DNA of 64,000 nucleotides from the NCBI GenBank assembly GCA_004026145.2, contig SWLE01000560.1, forward strand, positions 1-64,000, given 5' to 3'. The stretch comes from Takifugu bimaculatus (Eukaryota > Chordata > Actinopteri > Tetraodontiformes > Tetraodontidae). Numbering within the stretch: the stretch's first letter is position 1; each line of letters starts with the position of its first letter. A program made the position numbers and the translations under genes. The notes under the pieces were generated by a model. It worked only from the letters and a program-made list of their open reading frames with translations, did not search any database and was not told the origin of the DNA. Positions 24,001 to 35,114 of the stretch are shown piece after piece.

Positions 24001-25730
24001 TTCTTTATTACAGGAGGATCTGGTTTATATACAGACACGTATCTGCAAAATACTAAAAAGTCTATGAACCCAAAGTACTAAAAAGTCTACATCCACGCAC
24101 ACGCGTGTATCAAGTGTTTATACACACGTGTGCGCGTACGTGCACACTGTATATTCATCTAATAACTGTTAGTTTCTAAAACACCAAAGTAGAGTCACTG
24201 AGGCACGGCTTCACCTCCTTTACACCGAGGTTTCCCTGAGCAGGTGTGATGACCTGTTGCAGGAGGAAAAGCATGGAACATGTTAATAACCGGACACAAC
24301 AACACTCAGGTTTATTGTCTGACGGCATCAGTGTCTCTGGTTGCATCTGAGGAGCATTGTGAAACCAGGAGCAGTGTAAATGGGGGGGGGGGCAGTGAGT
24401 GGATGCTGCATTCATCAAACACACAATAGTCAGAAGAGAAGAAGGAAGAACAGAAGCCCGTGTTCCTCAGTGTTGGTGTGGAGACGCCTGTTTGGAGGAG
24501 CAGGAAGCAGGCTGGACTCTTCCAGCTGGCTTTAATGCCACTTCTCTTCTGAGAACCTCCCAGCAGCTTTCTCTCCACCATCTTTTTACGCTGAAGCTTT
24601 TTGATCATTTCAGGTCAGATGTTCTTGGACTGAGGTTAAACATGTTTGTTCTTGTGCTCGGAGCGAACCGACGATCCTCTAAAGTCAGGCATCCTAAAGG
24701 TGGATGTTTCCTGAGGCCTGGAGGCTTTAAAGTGGCGCTTTTACCCACTTGTCCTCGTTCTGTTGGAAACTTGATCCAAAAACCTTTTCTGGAGCTTCAT
24801 GTTCTGCTTTTTTGAAGGAATGAAATGTTTTCATCAGCGCTGCCGGGGGCTGAGCAGGCTTCATAAATCTGAAGCTCTGAGATCCTTTAAAGATCTCCTG
24901 GAATCAGCAGATGGGGGTTTGATCAAAAACTGTAAGCATCAGTCAAGCTATCAAATCTTGACTCAGTCCAAGCGTGAACCAGTCCATCCAGAGCTGATTA
25001 TGGCTCAGCCAGGAGGAAAGCACGGCCTGGGGGGGTTCATATGGAGCAGGCACACTCTGGCTCTATTGCTACTGAAAACAGCCCTTCAGCACAGCAGCCT
25101 GGAATACAGTTCTGGAGAACACCTGTTCCCAACAGAACCTGTTTAAAACGTGACCAGTAAAGATGCCCGGCGTGACCACGACCACGGGGAGAGAGGGGGG
25201 GGGGGGGGGGGGGGCAGAGACAGGCGGTAACGCCGCTGCCCACCGATTCACCTGGAAACAACAAAAACCCCAGCAGCTTGGACCCAATATGGCAGCGTGT
25301 TCCTCAGAAACGCTCCTCAAACTCTCCCCACAGCTTCATTGCTAAACAGGATTTGGGTTTTTTTGTCCGTGCTAAATGGAAAGTGTTTGTCCTTTGGTGG
25401 TCCAACAGGACCACGATTTGGATGGATGGATGATTTGATGTTATTGAGAATAAAAACAGCTGAAAATGGAAGCAGAGATGTTTCAGAGCACCAGAGTTCA
25501 GAAAGAGTTTCTAATCAAACACCGCCTGTTGGGAATGATGAATGGATGCATTTTTATTTAATTTAGACTAATTTTAACATCCTTTATGCCAGTTCCATAG
25601 AGCGTGCGCACACACACACTAGCAAAGATGATATCCAAACAGCCAAATAAATGGGAGTCAAAAGAAATCATTTAAAGCTCATATGTCAGAGTCAAGGTCA
25701 AGGGTTTTCTATGGTCCCCGGGATGATATT
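24001..25730. other. Conserved arm segment of unknown role
   Basis: Shared by both arms. On the minus strand it ends with AATAAA (near 24004-24009), which could end a transcript. The longest frames on either strand run through G/C homopolymers (11 G at about 24382; 20 G at 25195-25214) whose lengths differ between arms, so the translations diverge. That argues against coding. A purine-pyrimidine alternating CACGCGTG/ACGTGTGCGCG stretch lies at about 24.09-24.15 kb. Confidence 0.5.
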
Positions 25731-25895
25731 GATTTATTATTAGAACCGGCCCACAGGCCGCAGATGTTTTACACAGGCCAATACTACATTTCCCACAATG
25801 CAACAGTGACCGTCTGAGCGGGAGGTGGCTTCATTTCATTATTTATCAGTAGTCATTAGCATAACAGCAAAAGTTAACGTTCAGATACCCATAAA

Positions 25896-27643
25896 ATGGC
25901 AAAAGGGAAGGTGGACACTGAGAACCGGGGGTTCAAACAAGGTGGGAGTGGGAGCACATGTTCACGGAGGCAGCTGGGAAACCTGGGTGTCTTCTGTGTG
26001 GAGAAAGGGTGGCGGTAATGAAAGAATATCATCTGAGATGGCATCATGAAGCTAAACACGCGGACAAAGACAAGAATATGGACATGGAACAAAAGCTACA
26101 GAAGGTTGAGGAATTAAAACCAGGCCTCAAATCTGGACAGGCTCTGTTCAGAAAAGCCAAATCTCAAAGCCAGGCTGCTGTCAAGGCCAGTTTGATTCTG
26201 GCAGAAGAGATCGCTCAATCAGCCCGGCCATTTCCAGAGGGGGATTCCATCAAACACTGCATGCTTAAAGTTTGTGAGCAAGTTTGCCCAGACAAAAGGC
26301 AACTCTTTTGAAACGGGAGCCTGAGCAGAAACACCATTGTTGTCCCTCAATCTAAAAGAGCAGCTGGAGAAAAAGGGGAAAGATTTCATGGCATCTTCCC
26401 TGGCTGTGGATGAGAGCAGCGACATTAGAGGGGACTCCAGCCTCAACGTGACAGAGGAGTTCCTGGCGTTACGTCCTGTGCACGGCACAACCACAGGACA
26501 GGATTTGTATGAAGAGGTGTCAAGATGTGGAAATGAGATGGAGCTGCCTCGGGAAAAACTGGTGGGTTGGACAACAGACGGAGCAGCTGCCATGTGTGGA
26601 CACAGGAGTGGACTGGTGGCCAAGATACAGGAGAAGATGCAGGAGGAAAACGTTACGGCTGAACTGACAGCTCATCATTGCATCATACACCTGGAATCGT
26701 TGTGTGCTGAAGCCCTGAACGTGGAACATGGAATGTTCACCATCACGCACGCAGGGAACTTTATCAGAGCCAAAGGTTTAATTCAGCGCCAGTTCAAGGC
26801 GTTTCTGAGCCAGTGGCAAACGCAGCGTGGTGATTTGCCCCATCACACTGAGGTGCGATGGCTAAGCCAGGGAAAGGTGCTGCAAAGATGTTTCCAGCTT
26901 CCTGAGGAGATCGGATGTTCTTGGACAGCAAAGGGAAAGACACAACTCAGCTCCCAGACCAAAGGTTCTTGTGTGAAACGGCTTTTCTGTGGGACATTCC
27001 GAGTCATCTGAATGCAATGAAGCTGCAGCTGCAGGGTCGGGGTGGTGTCCCCTCTGATATGTACAGTACAGTGAAGGCCTTTAGAACCAAACGGACTCTG
27101 TGGGAGGCACAGATGCACAAAGGAAACTTGAGCCACTTTCCCAGCTGCCAGACCCTGAAAGAGAAGCTCTCTACCAGCGTGTTCCCGAGCACAGTTTGCT
27201 GATTAAATGAGTGTTCTCGCCGCTGACTTCCCACGCCGAGTCACTGACTTAAAAGCACCAAAAAGCAGGTTTGAACTGCTCAGCCGTCCGTTTGAGGTTG
27301 AGGTGGAAAGCTCAGCACCAAAGCTCCAAATGGAGGTGATTGAGCTCCAATGCAGTGATGCCCTGAAGGCAACACATGGGGCAGTGGGTGCTGCGGAGTT
27401 TGCCCGTTTCCTCCCCGACACACATCCAGGCTGCTCCAACGTTGCCTGTGTTTGGCAGCACAGACCTGCGGGAACAACTGCTTTCTTTGATGAAGCTGAA
27501 CAAAACATCACACAGAAGTGGACTTCCTGCTGAACACCTTCACTCAATTGTGAGGAGTTCCTCAGCTCAGAGCCGGACCCGCAACATTGATGAACTCGTC
27601 CAAAAGATGAGACACCACCAAGTATCAGCCTCAAACAAGTGAA
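25896..27643 (+). pseudogene. hAT-Charlie transposase (GTF2IRD2/ZBED-like), decayed
   Basis: It starts at MAKGKVDTENRGF and continues in shifted frames: a BED-type finger (CLLCGERVAVMKEYHL...HHEAKH) at about 25.96-26.31 kb; the catalytic-core part (SLAVDESSDI, LVGWTTDGA, HHCIIHLESL, EVRWLSQGKVLQRCF) at 26.34-26.91 kb; then the C-terminal part (SHLNAMKLQLQG, MYSTVKAF, SRFELLSRPFEV, KTSHRS...AEHLHSIVR...NIDELV) to 27.64 kb. Several frameshifts separate the parts. A segment after SSDI (about 15 residues in relatives I know) is missing. It matches the hAT-derived part of GTF2IRD2 and related domesticated genes, but looks like a dead transposon. Confidence 0.8.
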
Positions 27644-28103
27644 CATTAAGCTGCAATAACACATTTACAATTATTACTCAGTTCAAGTTGAAAAGTTAAA
27701 GGTAAATATTTTTCACTGCACATGTGCCTTTTCCTTGAAGAAAGTGTTGTTTTTGCTTCATAGATTTTTGCACTTTATGTTATTGTATTTCAATCCAATT
27801 ATGCTCTAAAAATATTTCAGTTGAGTGAATGATAGAAAACTGCTGCTATAATTTTTTTCTTTGAAGTAAATTTAGCCCACTTTTGCTAAATGAGAAAATA
27901 TAGTGATGGTGCCTTGAATAATACCGCTTCATTCATTTAATGTTCATGTTATGGGGATTTTTATAGAAAGCAAATTTGTCTTTTGTGCCTCTTGAAAATT
28001 AAAAATGACTGACAGAGCCATAAGAAACTATTGCTTTATTTATCTGATCATATTGTAAAATATTTGTTAGGTTTTCAGTTGGTTCAGTTTGGTTCACTAG
28101 ACC
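27644..28103. other. hAT 3' flank, AT-rich
   Basis: AT-rich non-coding sequence after the transposase; no matching terminal repeat identified. Confidence 0.4.
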
Positions 28104-28430
28104 AGGGGTCACCAACACGTTGCCCGCGGGCACCCGGTCGCCCGTAAGAACCACATGAGTCGCCCACCGGCCTGTTCTAAAAATAGCTCAAATAGCACCA
28201 CAAAAAACTTTAAAAAATGTTTAATAAACTATGACCGAGTATAGTTCAGTATGATGCGCATGACCAGAACCAGGAAGTATGTCCTGCTGGTGAGCTATTG
28301 AAATATTGGTGCTTTTGATAAATGACAAACAAATAAACCTTGATGCTTTTAAACAGCCATAGTGTGAGTGTGATTCTTTGGGCAACGTTAAACAGACGGG
28401 AGGTGACACGGTGAGGCAATATGACGCGCG
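28104..28430 (+). mobile_element. Non-autonomous hAT-like element end
   Basis: Starts CAGGGGTCACCAACACG, a hAT/Charlie-type terminus, followed by the GC-rich 'ttgcccgcgggcaccc' arm common in such elements. The right end is not clearly defined. Confidence 0.5.
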
Positions 28431-28620
28431 TTGTTTACTTGGGTGGAACTAATTGGAACATAAATGCCGGTTGGCCATGCCGTGCATGTCGGCTACAATG
28501 TATTCCAATAAGAAGCGATGGTAAAAAGTGGTGTGTGTGAAATGCTTCAACCGAGTAAACCAAGACAGAACGGAATGGAAATGAAATGCAAACGTGTCGG
28601 CGTAAGTGGCACGGCTCACT

Positions 28621-28682
28621 CCGTGCGTGCGTGTGTGTGTGCGTGCGTGTGTCTGTGTATGTGTGTTTGTGTTTGTGTTTAA
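28621..28682. repeat. Imperfect (TG)n at the inverted-repeat breakpoint
   Basis: TG/CG dinucleotides exactly where homology to the right arm resumes. The right-arm counterpart is the CA tract at 48.97-49.01 kb. Confidence 0.8.
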
Positions 28683-29498
28683 ATAAAATTGAATTTCCCA
28701 CTTTGGTCCACACTATTGTCAACATTTCTGTCTTCGCAAAAGCCAACTCAAGGCGGCAGAGTCCGGAATTGAAAACAATATCTAAAGAACTCAAGTATCA
28801 TACTAACAACACTAATATTCCATCTGTCTATCCCCAACTGAATTAACTCCCCACCTATCTCATCAGAATATTTGTAACAGAATAAGCAGATAACGTAGCA
28901 TTTCCCTGTTCATATCTGCGACTTGCAATTTAGAATTTGTCAATAAAACTATGCTATGACACAAACTACAGTTTAATAGACTGCTGTGCTCCTAAAAAGA
29001 GCAGCATTTGTGGCTCATAAACCTCACAGACACTGCTTTGCTCTTTAAACATTTTTATGATGGTGAATTTTTCAATCAAATATCTTCCGTTTGATAATGC
29101 CCAAAGCGGGATTCGAACTCTCCCTCTGGGGTCTTCAGGAGGTTTCAATCAGGTTGTCTGTTACAGCGATTCTCGACTGGCCCGCACTGGCCAGGGATCG
29201 ATCCCTGGCCATGGCACATTGCTTTTAACTTGATTTCATTTATCGGAGTTGAATCTTGTTTGATTTGTTTGAAGACGTTTCACCTCTCATCCAAGAGCCG
29301 TTCTAGGCAGATTTGATGATATGACGCTCATAGGCTATATAGCCTTTTCTTTTGGGGGGAATGGATTGGAGGCTGCTCCAACATTGACGTTTGGACTGTG
29401 ACAAAGCAAAATGGACAACCTCCACCAGAATAAGTGTTTCAAGAAAATAAGTTTGAGTTGTATTAACTTCAAAAGGCCATTTTCTTGCGGCTGCTCTC

Positions 29499-29618
29499 GC
29501 TTACGGCCATACCACCCTGAGAACGCCCGATCTCGTCCGATCTCGGAAGCTAAGCAGGGTCGGGCCTGGTTAGTACTTGGATGGGAGACCGCCTGGGAAT
29601 ACCAGGTGCTGTAAGCTT
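29499..29618 (+). rRNA. 5S ribosomal RNA gene, left arm
   Basis: About 118-120 bases matching vertebrate 5S rRNA end to end: 5' GCTTACGGCCATACCA, the internal control region with AGCTAAGCAGGGTCGG and GGATGGGAGACCGCC, and 3' CAGGTGCTGTAAGC. A run of five T follows at once, the usual RNA polymerase III stop. Product would be the 5S rRNA of the large ribosomal subunit. It is a dispersed single copy inside an inverted-repeat arm, not a tandem array, so it may be a variant gene or pseudogene. Confidence 0.9.
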
Positions 29619-29772
29619 TTTGCACTCCTCCACTGGGTCAGCAGAGGCCGCCAGTGTTCCTGATAATTATCCAGCCAGATGTTATTCACTTCTTAAGTAC
29701 TTCTAACATTGAGATTTAATGTTGCACTGTTGTACATCGTTTTAGATTTAAGATTTAACTCCTGTACATAGT

Positions 29773-30045
29773 TTGGGATTTAATGTTGCACTGAGATTTA
29801 ATGTTGCACTATTCGGTTCGATTCCCGGCGTATTCCCTCGGAGGTCGTATCGGGCCTTACTGGCCTGTGGGACACGTTGTCGTGACTATGTCTCTCGACT
29901 GGTCTGGGAACGCCTGGGGATCCCCCCGGATGAGCTGGAAGAAGTAGCTGGGGAGAGGGAACTCTGGACCTCTCTCCTTAGGCTGCTGCTCCCGCGACCC
30001 TACCCTGGATAATTGATGGAGGATGGATGGATGCCAAAATCACTT
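29773..30045 (+). mobile_element. 3' end of a non-LTR retrotransposon
   Basis: The last ORF codons (WERLGIPPDELEEVAGEREL...SLLRLLLPRPYPG) and a tail of GGATGGATGG are typical of a common teleost LINE terminus, severely 5' truncated. I cannot place the clade with certainty. Confidence 0.6.
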
Positions 30046-32108
30046 CAGCATCCAGGTCTGGGAACAGCAACTCAAAACAGATCAAACTTTATGGTTGTAG
30101 GTGCTCCGCCAAGCCTCTGAAACTGAATTGAATGTATATTTAAATAACTTTAAAACATTTTAAATACTACATCTGCTTCCACCTACTATTAACACACTGT
30201 TTATTCTTTTCTGTTAAATGGGGAACTTTCAAAAAGGTGTTTATCCACAGTTATAAAGATAAACTTTAATGGGAAGGTGAATGTTGTCTTATCATATGTA
30301 AAATATATAACAAAGTTCATCCATGATTAAACTTATATCTTCAAGGATTATCCACATTAATCCGGATAGATAATAGAAAATATATTAACATCACAATGAT
30401 TTTTATAATCGAAAAACTAAAGTAAATCAGGCCCTTCCTCTTATTATGGGGTTACTGGAAATGTCTCTTTATTGTATAGGGACAGAGAAAACTTCATTTT
30501 GTGGGTGTGTAATTTACCTATTGTATTGATTTGTCCTTAAAGTCTAATGGTGGCCAGCAAGGCCGCTGGGCTCGTTCAGCCCCAGAGGTTTCACACACTG
30601 GGCCCCTGGGCCCGGAACCCTTGGGCTCCCCCCTGGGCCCTGGATCTCCATACACTGTATAAATGACTGATGCTAATGCACATCTGTCCGTCCCAGGGAG
30701 ACGGGCCCCTCAGCTGTGGAGCTCCTTCAGGTTTCTTCTTTTCCTTAAAAGGGGGTCAGGCATCAAATTCAAAAAGAGTGAATAATTATCATTTTAAACA
30801 TTAAACATCTTGAATTTAAAGCTTCAAAAGCAAAGTGTTTGTCTATGTTCTCTTTCTTATTGGAACTGCTCCTTGTAGAAATGATTTGGAAAAAGAAAGA
30901 CTTTTAAATGACTTTAAACAGACTTTGAGGAGCCTCACAAACATGAAACGGATCAGAACTGGGAGGTCTGGGCTTTGGTGTCTGCATATATGAAAATCAA
31001 ATGAAATAAAAATGCAGCCAAACTAAAGTTCAGTGACGAGCTGTTTTATTGATGAGTAACACTGACAAGCTGTAGGTTTGCTGCCTCATCTGTGGTCGGG
31101 ATGCAGATGTGGACCTCACGGTCATCATCATTCCAGCTGTGAACGGACGCCACGGTAGAGGAGCTCAGATGGAAAGATGAGGACAGACGACACATTAATG
31201 GTTTTTATTCTTGGTTTGTGACTGTCCCAGTGAGACCAGTCCACTGTTTGGAAGTAGTTAAATCCAACCTCTACTCTGAGCTTCAGGCAGCAAACACGAC
31301 AGTGGAAAACAGCTGTGCAAATATATTTTGGAGGACAAAGTTCAGCTGCTCTCTGGCGTTTGTGTAATGCAGCCTGGCTTTACCTGGACAATCAATGATG
31401 TTCAGCAGCGGCCTCAGCAATGATGAAGGCCCCTGATTACATAACAGGTTGTCCTTCCCTTTTGTGAGGAACTTTCCTTCCTCCTCAGTCTCCTTCCTTC
31501 TGAAGAGTGAGCGCAGGCTTCACCTTCATGGTAAATGGTACTGGACTGGAGACGCTGGACACAGATGCAGGATGGGGAGGAGATCCATGCAGGTCAGTCA
31601 GGACACATGGGAGCAGTGGAGACCCCCAGAGGAAGAGGACTCTCTGTCTCCCAGGGTCCAGAAACATGTCTTCTACGCTTGAATGTACACCTATAGCAGC
31701 ACTTTAATATGCACCATTTAAAGATAAATATGAATGTAGACCCTTTGGGAAGGTTTTTCCAGCTTCCATCATGTTGTAGGTACTGTTGGAGCACTAATAA
31801 ACTAATGATTACACAGAAGCAGCACATCAGAGATAAAGAACAAACAAAAGCAAAGTCCAGCACCTTGTAGGGGAGGATATTTTGTAAAAGCCTCGGCTGC
31901 CGTTGCACCGTCGGGGCTTTGGGGGCCAAACAGCGAAGCAGGAGAAGGTGAGTGCACAGCATCACGACAGTCGTCATGACGAGGGGGTTATGCTCAGTTC
32001 CCTCCCCGCTGTGGTTGGTGTGTGTTGAGGCACAAGTGGTTGCAGAGCAGCAGAACAAACACTAACCAAGATGCTCTTTGCCTTCTGCTTCTGTCTTTGT
32101 TCACTAAG
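30046..32108. other. Serpin 5' flank
   Basis: No gene recognised in 30.05-31.9 kb. GAGAAG|GTGAGTGC at about 31.95 kb could be the donor of a 5'UTR exon joining the TTCACTAAG acceptor immediately before the serpin ATG; this is a guess from consensus only. Confidence 0.35.
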
Positions 32109-33709
32109 ATGAACGCCACCCGGTGTGTCTGGATTTTGTCCATAATCATCTGCGTGGCCAGAGGCCATGTGGGGAACGACATTGGTCAAAACCAGAAGGA
32201 GCAGGACACCTCAGCTGACAACAGCACTGAGAGCCTTTCACTGGTCACTGCAGCCAACAGAGAGTTTGCCTTCAGGCTGTACAGGAGCTTAGCTGCTAAC
32301 CCTGACTCACAAGGCAAGAACATCTTCTTCTCCCCAGTCAGTGTGTCTGTCGCCTTGGCCGCTTTGGCGGTCGGAGCGCGTCGAGAAACCCACCGACAGC
32401 TTTTCAGAGGTTTGGCTTTCAACAGCACCTGGCTGAGCCAGACGGATGTAGACCAGGCCTTTCAGAGCCTCTTTGAAAAGACGAAGAAGGCATCCAATGA
32501 AGTCACCAGTGAAGGGACGGCTGTATTTATGGACAACCTCTTCAAACCACAGCCTGAGTTCCTGGACACCTTGAAAAAGTCCTACTTTGCAGATGGATTC
32601 AATGTTGATTTCACCAAAAGCAGCGAGAGCGCCAACACCATCAACAAGTATGTGGAGGAGAAGACCAGTGGGAAGATTGACAAACTGGTAGAAAGTCTAG
32701 ATCCCACAACAGTCATGTATCTAATCAGCTATATCTATTTTAAAGGTAAACACCTGGATGTGGTGCGATTTAGGCGTGTTTCTTATTCATTTGAAAGTTT
32801 TAACTGTCAACCACAAACTGTGATTCCATGACTTGTAAAACAGGAAAATGGGAAACTCCCTTTGATCCAGATCTGACCAAGGAGGACTTATTCATGGTGG
32901 ATGAAAAGACCAAGGTTTGAAGTCCACAGTCTTCGGCAAAACCTTCAACCGAATCTCATTTACAAACATGAAACTTTGAATTTTCAGGTTCCAGTTCAGA
33001 TGATGAATATTGAGAAGAGATTTGAAACCTATCGTGACCAGATGTTTAACACATCGGTCCTTCACCTCCCATTTAACAGCTCTCACTCCATGTTGCTGCT
33101 GTTGCCGGACGACATGGCAAAACTGGAGAATGCAATTTCTGCCGCTCATGTTACCAAATGGCTGAAATGGATGAAATACAGGTGTGGAAAACGGAGACTC
33201 AGCGGCTAACTCTTGGTTATTGATGTGGCGGTTGGCTCCTGTCCGTCACCTCATGGTTGTGTCTGTCCCATATCTGTTCCCCAGGAAATACAGTGTTTAT
33301 ATTCCCAAATTCTCCATCAAAACGTCATACTCACTGAAGACTGTGTTGACTGAAATGGGGATGGTAGACATGTTTGGTGACAGGGCAGACTTGAGTGGTA
33401 TTGCAGAGGGCCAACAACTGGCAGTCTCAGAGGTAAAGATGGAAAACAGGAACAGCATCAACAATGAGCACAGATTTCCTTCTGACAATTGATTATGTCT
33501 GGTATTTCTTGTAGGTTGTCCATCAAGCTACCCTGGATGTTGATGAGGCTGGAGCCACTGCCGCAGCTGCTACAGGCATCACAATAACACTTTTCTCTTA
33601 TAATTATGTTCCAGTCCTGAAGTTCAATCGTCCCTTCATGGTTATCATCACTGACCACAGCTCAGATAATATCCTCTTCATGGGCAAGATTACCAACCCA
33701 AACATCTGA
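32109..33709 (+). CDS. Serpin clade A (alpha-1-antitrypsin-like), complete gene
   Basis: Secreted serine-protease inhibitor. Five coding exons: 32109-32745, 32844-32914, 32988-33181, 33285-33432 and 33515-33709. They total 1,245 nt, or 414 residues plus stop, close to SERPINA1. It begins with a signal peptide (MNATRCVWILSIIICVARG) and has possible N-glycosylation sites NSTE, NSTW, NTSV and NSSH. Serpin landmarks: NIFFSPVSVSVALA, YFKGKWE, MLLLLPDD, IPKFSIK, hinge DEAGATAAAATG, reactive-centre loop ITITLFSYNYV, and C-terminal FNRPF. The hinge fits an inhibitory serpin; P1 is probably near LFSY, so a chymotrypsin-like target is more likely than elastase. Exons 2 and 3 together match one mammalian exon; the 73-bp intron at 32915-32987 is extra. 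An AATAAA lies at 33834. It lies upstream, on the same strand, of duplicate exons 4-5 at 41.4-41.9 kb. Confidence 0.9.
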
Positions 33710-33894
33710 TGCACTAAATGCCTGTTTTGCACAATAAGAATTGCATCACATATAAAGAGCCTTACAAAAGAAACATTTGCCTTGTAGAGTCTCACTTTAT
33801 TCCTCCTTAAAATGTTTCTGAATCAGCTCTAAAAATAAAATAGGTAGTGAAGAGCACAATTTTAATCTGGTTTGATACAACAAACACTGGATGA

Positions 33895-34416
33895 TCTCAG
33901 CTGAAGATCCTGGAGCTGGCATGTGTATTTACCCACGTATAATGCTGCCTGCTAAAGTATAACCACACAGAGAGGCCTGCATACACGTGCAACGCTATTG
34001 TGGAACGACGGGGGCGCACAGTCCAGGAAGGCCAGATGAATGTGACGTAATCATCTGTGTGGTTGAGAACGCCTTCAGTTCTCTTGTTAGAATCTTGACC
34101 CAGGTGTCGTCCACATATCTGAACCAGTGGCTTGGGCCGGTTCCTGTGAAGGATGTCGGGCTCGGGTTTCAACCTTCTCCCAGTATACTGTAGACTGGCA
34201 ACTATGGGAGATACTGGTGAGCCCGTTGCACCACCATGGTTCTGCCTGTAGAGGCCTTCTCTGTACTGGAGGTAGTGGGTGGTCAAACACAGGTTCCAGT
34301 AGGGTGCAGATTTGGGCCGGTGTTAAGTGTTCTGTCTGGAAGGTTCTGTCTGGTGGTTGTGGTCTCTGTTGTCTCGGTGGTGACGTGACGCGTCCAGTGG
34401 CTTTGATGTAAAGCAC
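33895..34416 (-). mobile_element. Penelope-like reverse transcriptase remnant, copy B
   Basis: Same blocks as the copy at 4.4-4.9 kb (GGATGSPVSPIVASL, LTPAQICTLLEPVF), with the same frame breaks. It lies in the serpin 3' flank. Confidence 0.7.
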
Positions 34417-35114
34417 AGCAGCCTTTTGGGTTGTAAGCTTTGATTCAAAGAAAAAAAGTCTTTCTCCTAAAGTGTTGCTGCTGCACCTACAGACATTAAT
34501 CGTTAAAGGTTAAGCTGAAACCTTCACTCCACCAAGACAACTCATCTCTCTCCAACTGCAGATTTTTTGATCCAGAATCAGATCTGCCGCCTCATTCTTT
34601 GACCCTCCCACCGAGTATCACCCTCTAAGAGAGACAAGCTTCGTACTGACGTGCACGCTCGTTAAAGGTCCAAAGGTCAGTAACTGGGAGATGATGGTTG
34701 GATCAAGTTGAGCTCTGCTGGCAGCTCTACCAGAGTCTAAATGTTTTCAATATGAATCCAATTCTGCTAATGTGGTGGCGCTTCTTCGTGTCAGTGCAGA
34801 CTCGTGCGCGGGGCTCGTGCACATGAGGGTTAGGCTGGTTTGATGCAAGTCACAGTGAAGCGGGTGGGGGCGGGGCTTGTGTAGCATGTGCCGGCCCCTC
34901 TCAAACTGTAGCCTAACTGGGCCTTGCTCACGCCCTGATGATTGGCGGGGGCGTGAGCCCCTCACCTGTGCTAGTCTGGGCTGGGGAGGGGGCGAGGCAG
35001 AACTTTCCTCTTTCTCCATGAGGCTGGAGCAGCGAACGGATCTGTTGATGACTGTTTGAGTGTGTGTGGTCATGGCAGTGGCTTTTTTGTTGTTTCTGCT
35101 TCAGGCTGCAGAAG

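Larger units (their letters stand above)
21830..29704 (+). repeat. Left arm of large inverted repeat
   Basis: Two blocks, 21.83-26.60 kb and 28.69-29.70 kb, recur in reverse orientation at 58.57-63.06 kb and 47.97-48.99 kb. They carry the NLR first coding exon and promoter, a 24.0-25.7 kb segment, the front of a hAT transposase and a 5S gene. The inner edge is sharp: the match ends after CTTCTTAAGTACTTCT at 29704. The 2.1 kb between the two blocks has no counterpart in the other arm. Confidence 0.9.

Noticed and set aside
24312..24815. Overlapping 98- and 138-codon frames repeated in the other arm
   Set aside because: Their ends differ between arms because of homopolymer length changes, so no coding constraint is visible.
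28586..28846. Short frame with CVCVRVSVYVCLCLC
   Set aside because: Translation of a TG microsatellite.
29100..29215. tRNA gene near the 5S (GTTCGAATCCC-like B box on the minus strand; also 48.47-48.57 kb)
   Set aside because: No acceptor stem or A box could be paired around the B-box-like motif, so at most it is a SINE or tRNA relic.
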